Origin: Pseudomonadota bacterium
Lineage (GTDB): Bacteria > Pseudomonadota > Gammaproteobacteria > Xanthomonadales > Rhodanobacteraceae
Reading direction: 5' to 3'
DNA: 6,795 bases
Assembly: GCA_021787175.1 (NCBI GenBank)
Contig: JAJYMF010000113.1
Coordinates: 1-6,795 of the forward strand
Below are positions 5,826 through 6,795 of this stretch, piece by piece (position 1 is the first letter of the stretch; the number at the start of each line of letters is the position of its first letter). A program made the translations under genes and the position numbers. The notes beneath the pieces were generated by a model. The model searched no databases and had not been told where the DNA came from. It saw only the letters and a program-made list of their open reading frames with translations.

Positions 5826-5832
5826 GCCTAAC
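5826..5832 (-). other. Integron core site at cassette 5' boundary
   Basis: GTTAGGC on the - strand, an exact GTTRRRY core. The crossover between G (5832) and T (5831) sets the start of the cassette, 12 bases before the GNAT ATG. The G and everything upstream belong to the recipient site, which before integration would have read ...ACATTTTG followed by TTGAGC. Confidence 0.75.
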
Positions 5833-5869
5833 AAAATGTAGACCCCGGATCCGGGGGATAGGGCGGCAT
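5828..5869 (-). CDS. 13-codon leader ORF ending at the cassette boundary
   Basis: ATG at 5869 reads MPPYPPDPGSTFC then TAG (5830-5828). A strong Shine-Dalgarno AAGGAGG stands six bases before it. The stop overlaps the cassette core site, leaving 7 bases to the GNAT ATG at 5820. Because the cassette gene has no ribosome binding site, ribosomes ending here could restart on it, as described for the short ORF in attI1 of class 1 integrons. Before cassette insertion the frame would have read TGT TGA, ending at the same codon position. Alternatives: the tail of a decayed longer gene, since the frame stays open far upstream, or chance. Confidence 0.5.
   Translation of the reverse strand: MPPYPPDPGSTFC
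5843..5856. repeat. 14-bp perfect palindrome CCCCGGATCCGGGG
   Basis: Lies inside the 13-codon ORF, between its start and the cassette boundary. In RNA on the - strand it could form a 5-bp stem with a GATC loop, followed by the pyrimidine-leaning TCTACATTTTG. It could be a weak terminator, an attenuator, or the central hairpin of a degenerate recombination site. Confidence 0.5.
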
Positions 5870-5875
5870 GTTCAG

Positions 5876-5882
5876 CCTCCTT
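5876..5882 (-). promoter_or_regulatory. Strong Shine-Dalgarno of the 13-codon ORF
   Basis: AAGGAGG on the - strand, six bases before ATG 5869. It is the clearest ribosome binding site in the window; most of the full-length genes here have none. It is the only candidate serving the cassette gene. Confidence 0.6.
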
Positions 5883-5908
5883 CTGCGCAGTGTCAATCGG
5901 GCAATTCT

Positions 5909-5926
5909 CAAGCCGATCAAGCCGAT
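5909..5926 (+). repeat. Tandem 9-bp duplication CAAGCCGAT
   Basis: Two head-to-tail exact copies (5909-5917 and 5918-5926). They sit in the 228-base gap between the leader ORF and the transporter gene (5870-6097). The rest of that gap holds no convincing gene; GATAAA at 6018-6023 is a weak -10 candidate for the transporter, without a matching -35. Confidence 0.5.
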
Positions 5927-6097
5927 GGACCGTAGCCGAGCGGCCTTTTCGGGCCCGGCATCGCACCGTGCAGCGTGCGAAGTGAGGGGCCATGAATTAG
6001 CCGCCCGGGTCCGCAGGGATAAATGCGTCTGCAACGCCCCCCTTCCCTGCCGGCGCAAAAGCCCGCACGCTAGGCGACCCCTGCACCCCGATCGATC

Positions 6098-6795
6098 ATG
6101 CCGCCCACCGCCAAGGCCCGCCTGCAGATCCACTTCTGCGTTCTGCTGTGGGGCTTCACCGCCATCCTCGGAAAACTCATCACGCTGGCGGCGCTGCCGC
6201 TGGTGTGGTGGCGCATGCTGCTGGTCAGCGGCACGCTGCTGCTGGTGCCGCGGGTGTGGCGCGCGCTGGCGGCGATGTCGGCGCGGCTGCGCCTGGCCTA
6301 CGCCGGCATCGGCGTGCTGGTGGCGCTGCACTGGCTGACCTTCTACGGCGCGATCAAGCTGGCCAATGCCTCGGTGGCGGCGACCTGCATCGCCATCGCG
6401 CCGGTGTTTCTGGCCGTGGTCGAGCCGTGGATCGCGCGCCGCCGCTTCGATCTGCGCGAACTGCTGCTGGCGGTAGCCATCGTCCCCGGCGTGGCGCTGG
6501 TGGTGGACGGCGTGCCGTCCGGCATGCGCCTCGGCGTGGCGGTCGGCGTGCTGTCGGCGCTGTTCGTGGCGGTGTTCAGCGCGCTCAACAAGCGCTTCGT
6601 CGAGCACGCCGAGCCGCTGGCGGTGACTGCGCTGGAGCTGGGCGCCGGCGCCGCCTTCCTCACCCTGCTGGCGCCGCTGCTGCCGCATGCGGGCGCGGCA
6701 TTTCCGCTGCCCGATCTGCACGACGCCGTGCTGCTGGCGCTGCTGGCCTTCGCCTGCACGCTGCTGCCGTTCTCGCTGGCGCTGGTGGCGCTGCG
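6098..6795 (+). CDS. DMT-superfamily (EamA) transporter, 5' part
   Basis: The frame opens at ATG 6098 and runs off the window after 232 codons; family members are about 290-300 residues, so roughly the last fifth is missing. It begins MPPTAKARLQIHFCVLLWGF and is highly hydrophobic. Visible membrane segments are at about residues 11-30, 34-50, 66-84, 91-110, 121-138, 145-162, 174-194 and 209-230. This matches the 10-helix EamA plan of two repeated halves; the WWR motif after helix 1 and the FYGAIKLANASVAA stretch in helices 3-4 are typical of the first EamA domain. Such proteins move small metabolites or drugs across the inner membrane; the substrate cannot be told. No Shine-Dalgarno is visible. 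GC-rich, so native chromosome, unlike the adjacent cassette. Confidence 0.85.
   Translation, partial: MPPTAKARLQIHFCVLLWGFTAILGKLITLAALPLVWWRMLLVSGTLLLVPRVWRALAAMSARLRLAYAGIGVLVALHWLTFYGAIKLANASVAATCIAIAPVFLAVVEPWIARRRFDLRELLLAVAIVPGVALVVDGVPSGMRLGVAVGVLSALFVAVFSALNKRFVEHAEPLAVTALELGAGAAFLTLLAPLLPHAGAAFPLPDLHDAVLLALLAFACTLLPFSLALVAL

Larger units (their letters stand above)
5147..5831 (-). mobile_element. Integron gene cassette (GNAT acetyltransferase)
   Basis: A full cassette of 685 bp on the - strand. It begins at the TTAGGC half of a GTTAGGC core site (G at 5832), 11 bases before the acetyltransferase ATG, and ends at the G (5147) of the attC R' box GTTGAGC. Integrase cuts between G and TT of GTTRRRY, so these are the expected recombination limits. 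The circular form would pair R'' (ancestral GCCTAAC) perfectly with GTTAGGC, which supports both ends independently. The body is AT-richer than the neighbours: by hand count 28/60 GC at 5401-5460 and 29/60 at 5641-5700, against 44/60 at 6181-6240 in the transporter gene. No integrase gene lies in this window. The cassette itself carries a nested 152-bp insertion. Confidence 0.85.

Noticed and set aside
5868..5896. TTGACA on the - strand (5896-5891) as a promoter for the leader ORF and cassette
   Set aside because: The -35 match is perfect, but the spaced -10 (GAACAT) matches only three of six and would overlap the leader ORF start, placing transcription after its Shine-Dalgarno.
5868..6338. 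A 156-codon open frame on the + strand covering the start of the transporter gene
   Set aside because: It overlaps the clear EamA frame from 6098 and its product is Arg/Cys-rich with no fold-like pattern.
5828..6721. A 297-codon open frame on the - strand opposite the transporter gene
   Set aside because: Extremely rich in Gln, His and Arg, as expected from antisense of a GC-rich membrane-protein gene. Only its last 13 codons, with their own Shine-Dalgarno, are kept as a candidate.

Overview
The window looks like a chromosomal stretch of a high-GC gammaproteobacterium, most likely of the order Xanthomonadales (Lysobacter, Luteimonas, Xanthomonas relatives). This rests on the high GC, the xanthomonad-type divergent cyclophilin at the left end, and the mix of c-di-GMP signalling and Sel1 genes. 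It is inferred from remembered family resemblance, not from a search.

Left part (1-4605, + strand): the 3' end of a cyclophilin-type peptidylprolyl isomerase; a 945-residue GAF-GAF-PAS-GGDEF-EAL protein with both c-di-GMP active sites intact; and a secreted 284-residue Sel1-repeat protein. A short converging intergenic region carries a REP-like palindrome. It is followed by a small unrecognised gene on the - strand (4730-5008).

Middle part (5141-5831, - strand): a complete integron gene cassette, visibly AT-richer than its neighbours. It starts at a GTTAGGC core site, carries a GNAT acetyltransferase gene 12 bases later, and ends in a classic 60-bp attC with a one-base bulge in its hairpin. 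No integron integrase lies in the window, so this is a lone cassette (CALIN/SALIN-like) or the edge of an array beyond the window.

The most unusual feature is nested inside that cassette. A 152-bp non-coding element (5199-5350) is bounded by 17-bp terminal inverted repeats matching at 15 of 17 positions. It has a 3-4 base target duplication (CTAG/TTAG) and is packed with four hairpins. It sits exactly inside the R'' core of the attC. Removing it with one duplication copy restores a textbook R'' box (GCCTAAC) and a textbook attC-encoded protein tail. Because 156 bases were added, the reading frame survived and the acetyltransferase gained 52 codons.

Upstream of the cassette is a 13-codon open frame with a strong Shine-Dalgarno sequence. 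Its stop codon overlaps the cassette boundary 7 bases before the acetyltransferase start. The cassette gene has no ribosome binding site of its own, so translational coupling is plausible. It would resemble the short ORF in attI1 of class 1 integrons.

Right end (6098-6795, + strand): the start of a DMT/EamA-family membrane transporter that runs off the window.
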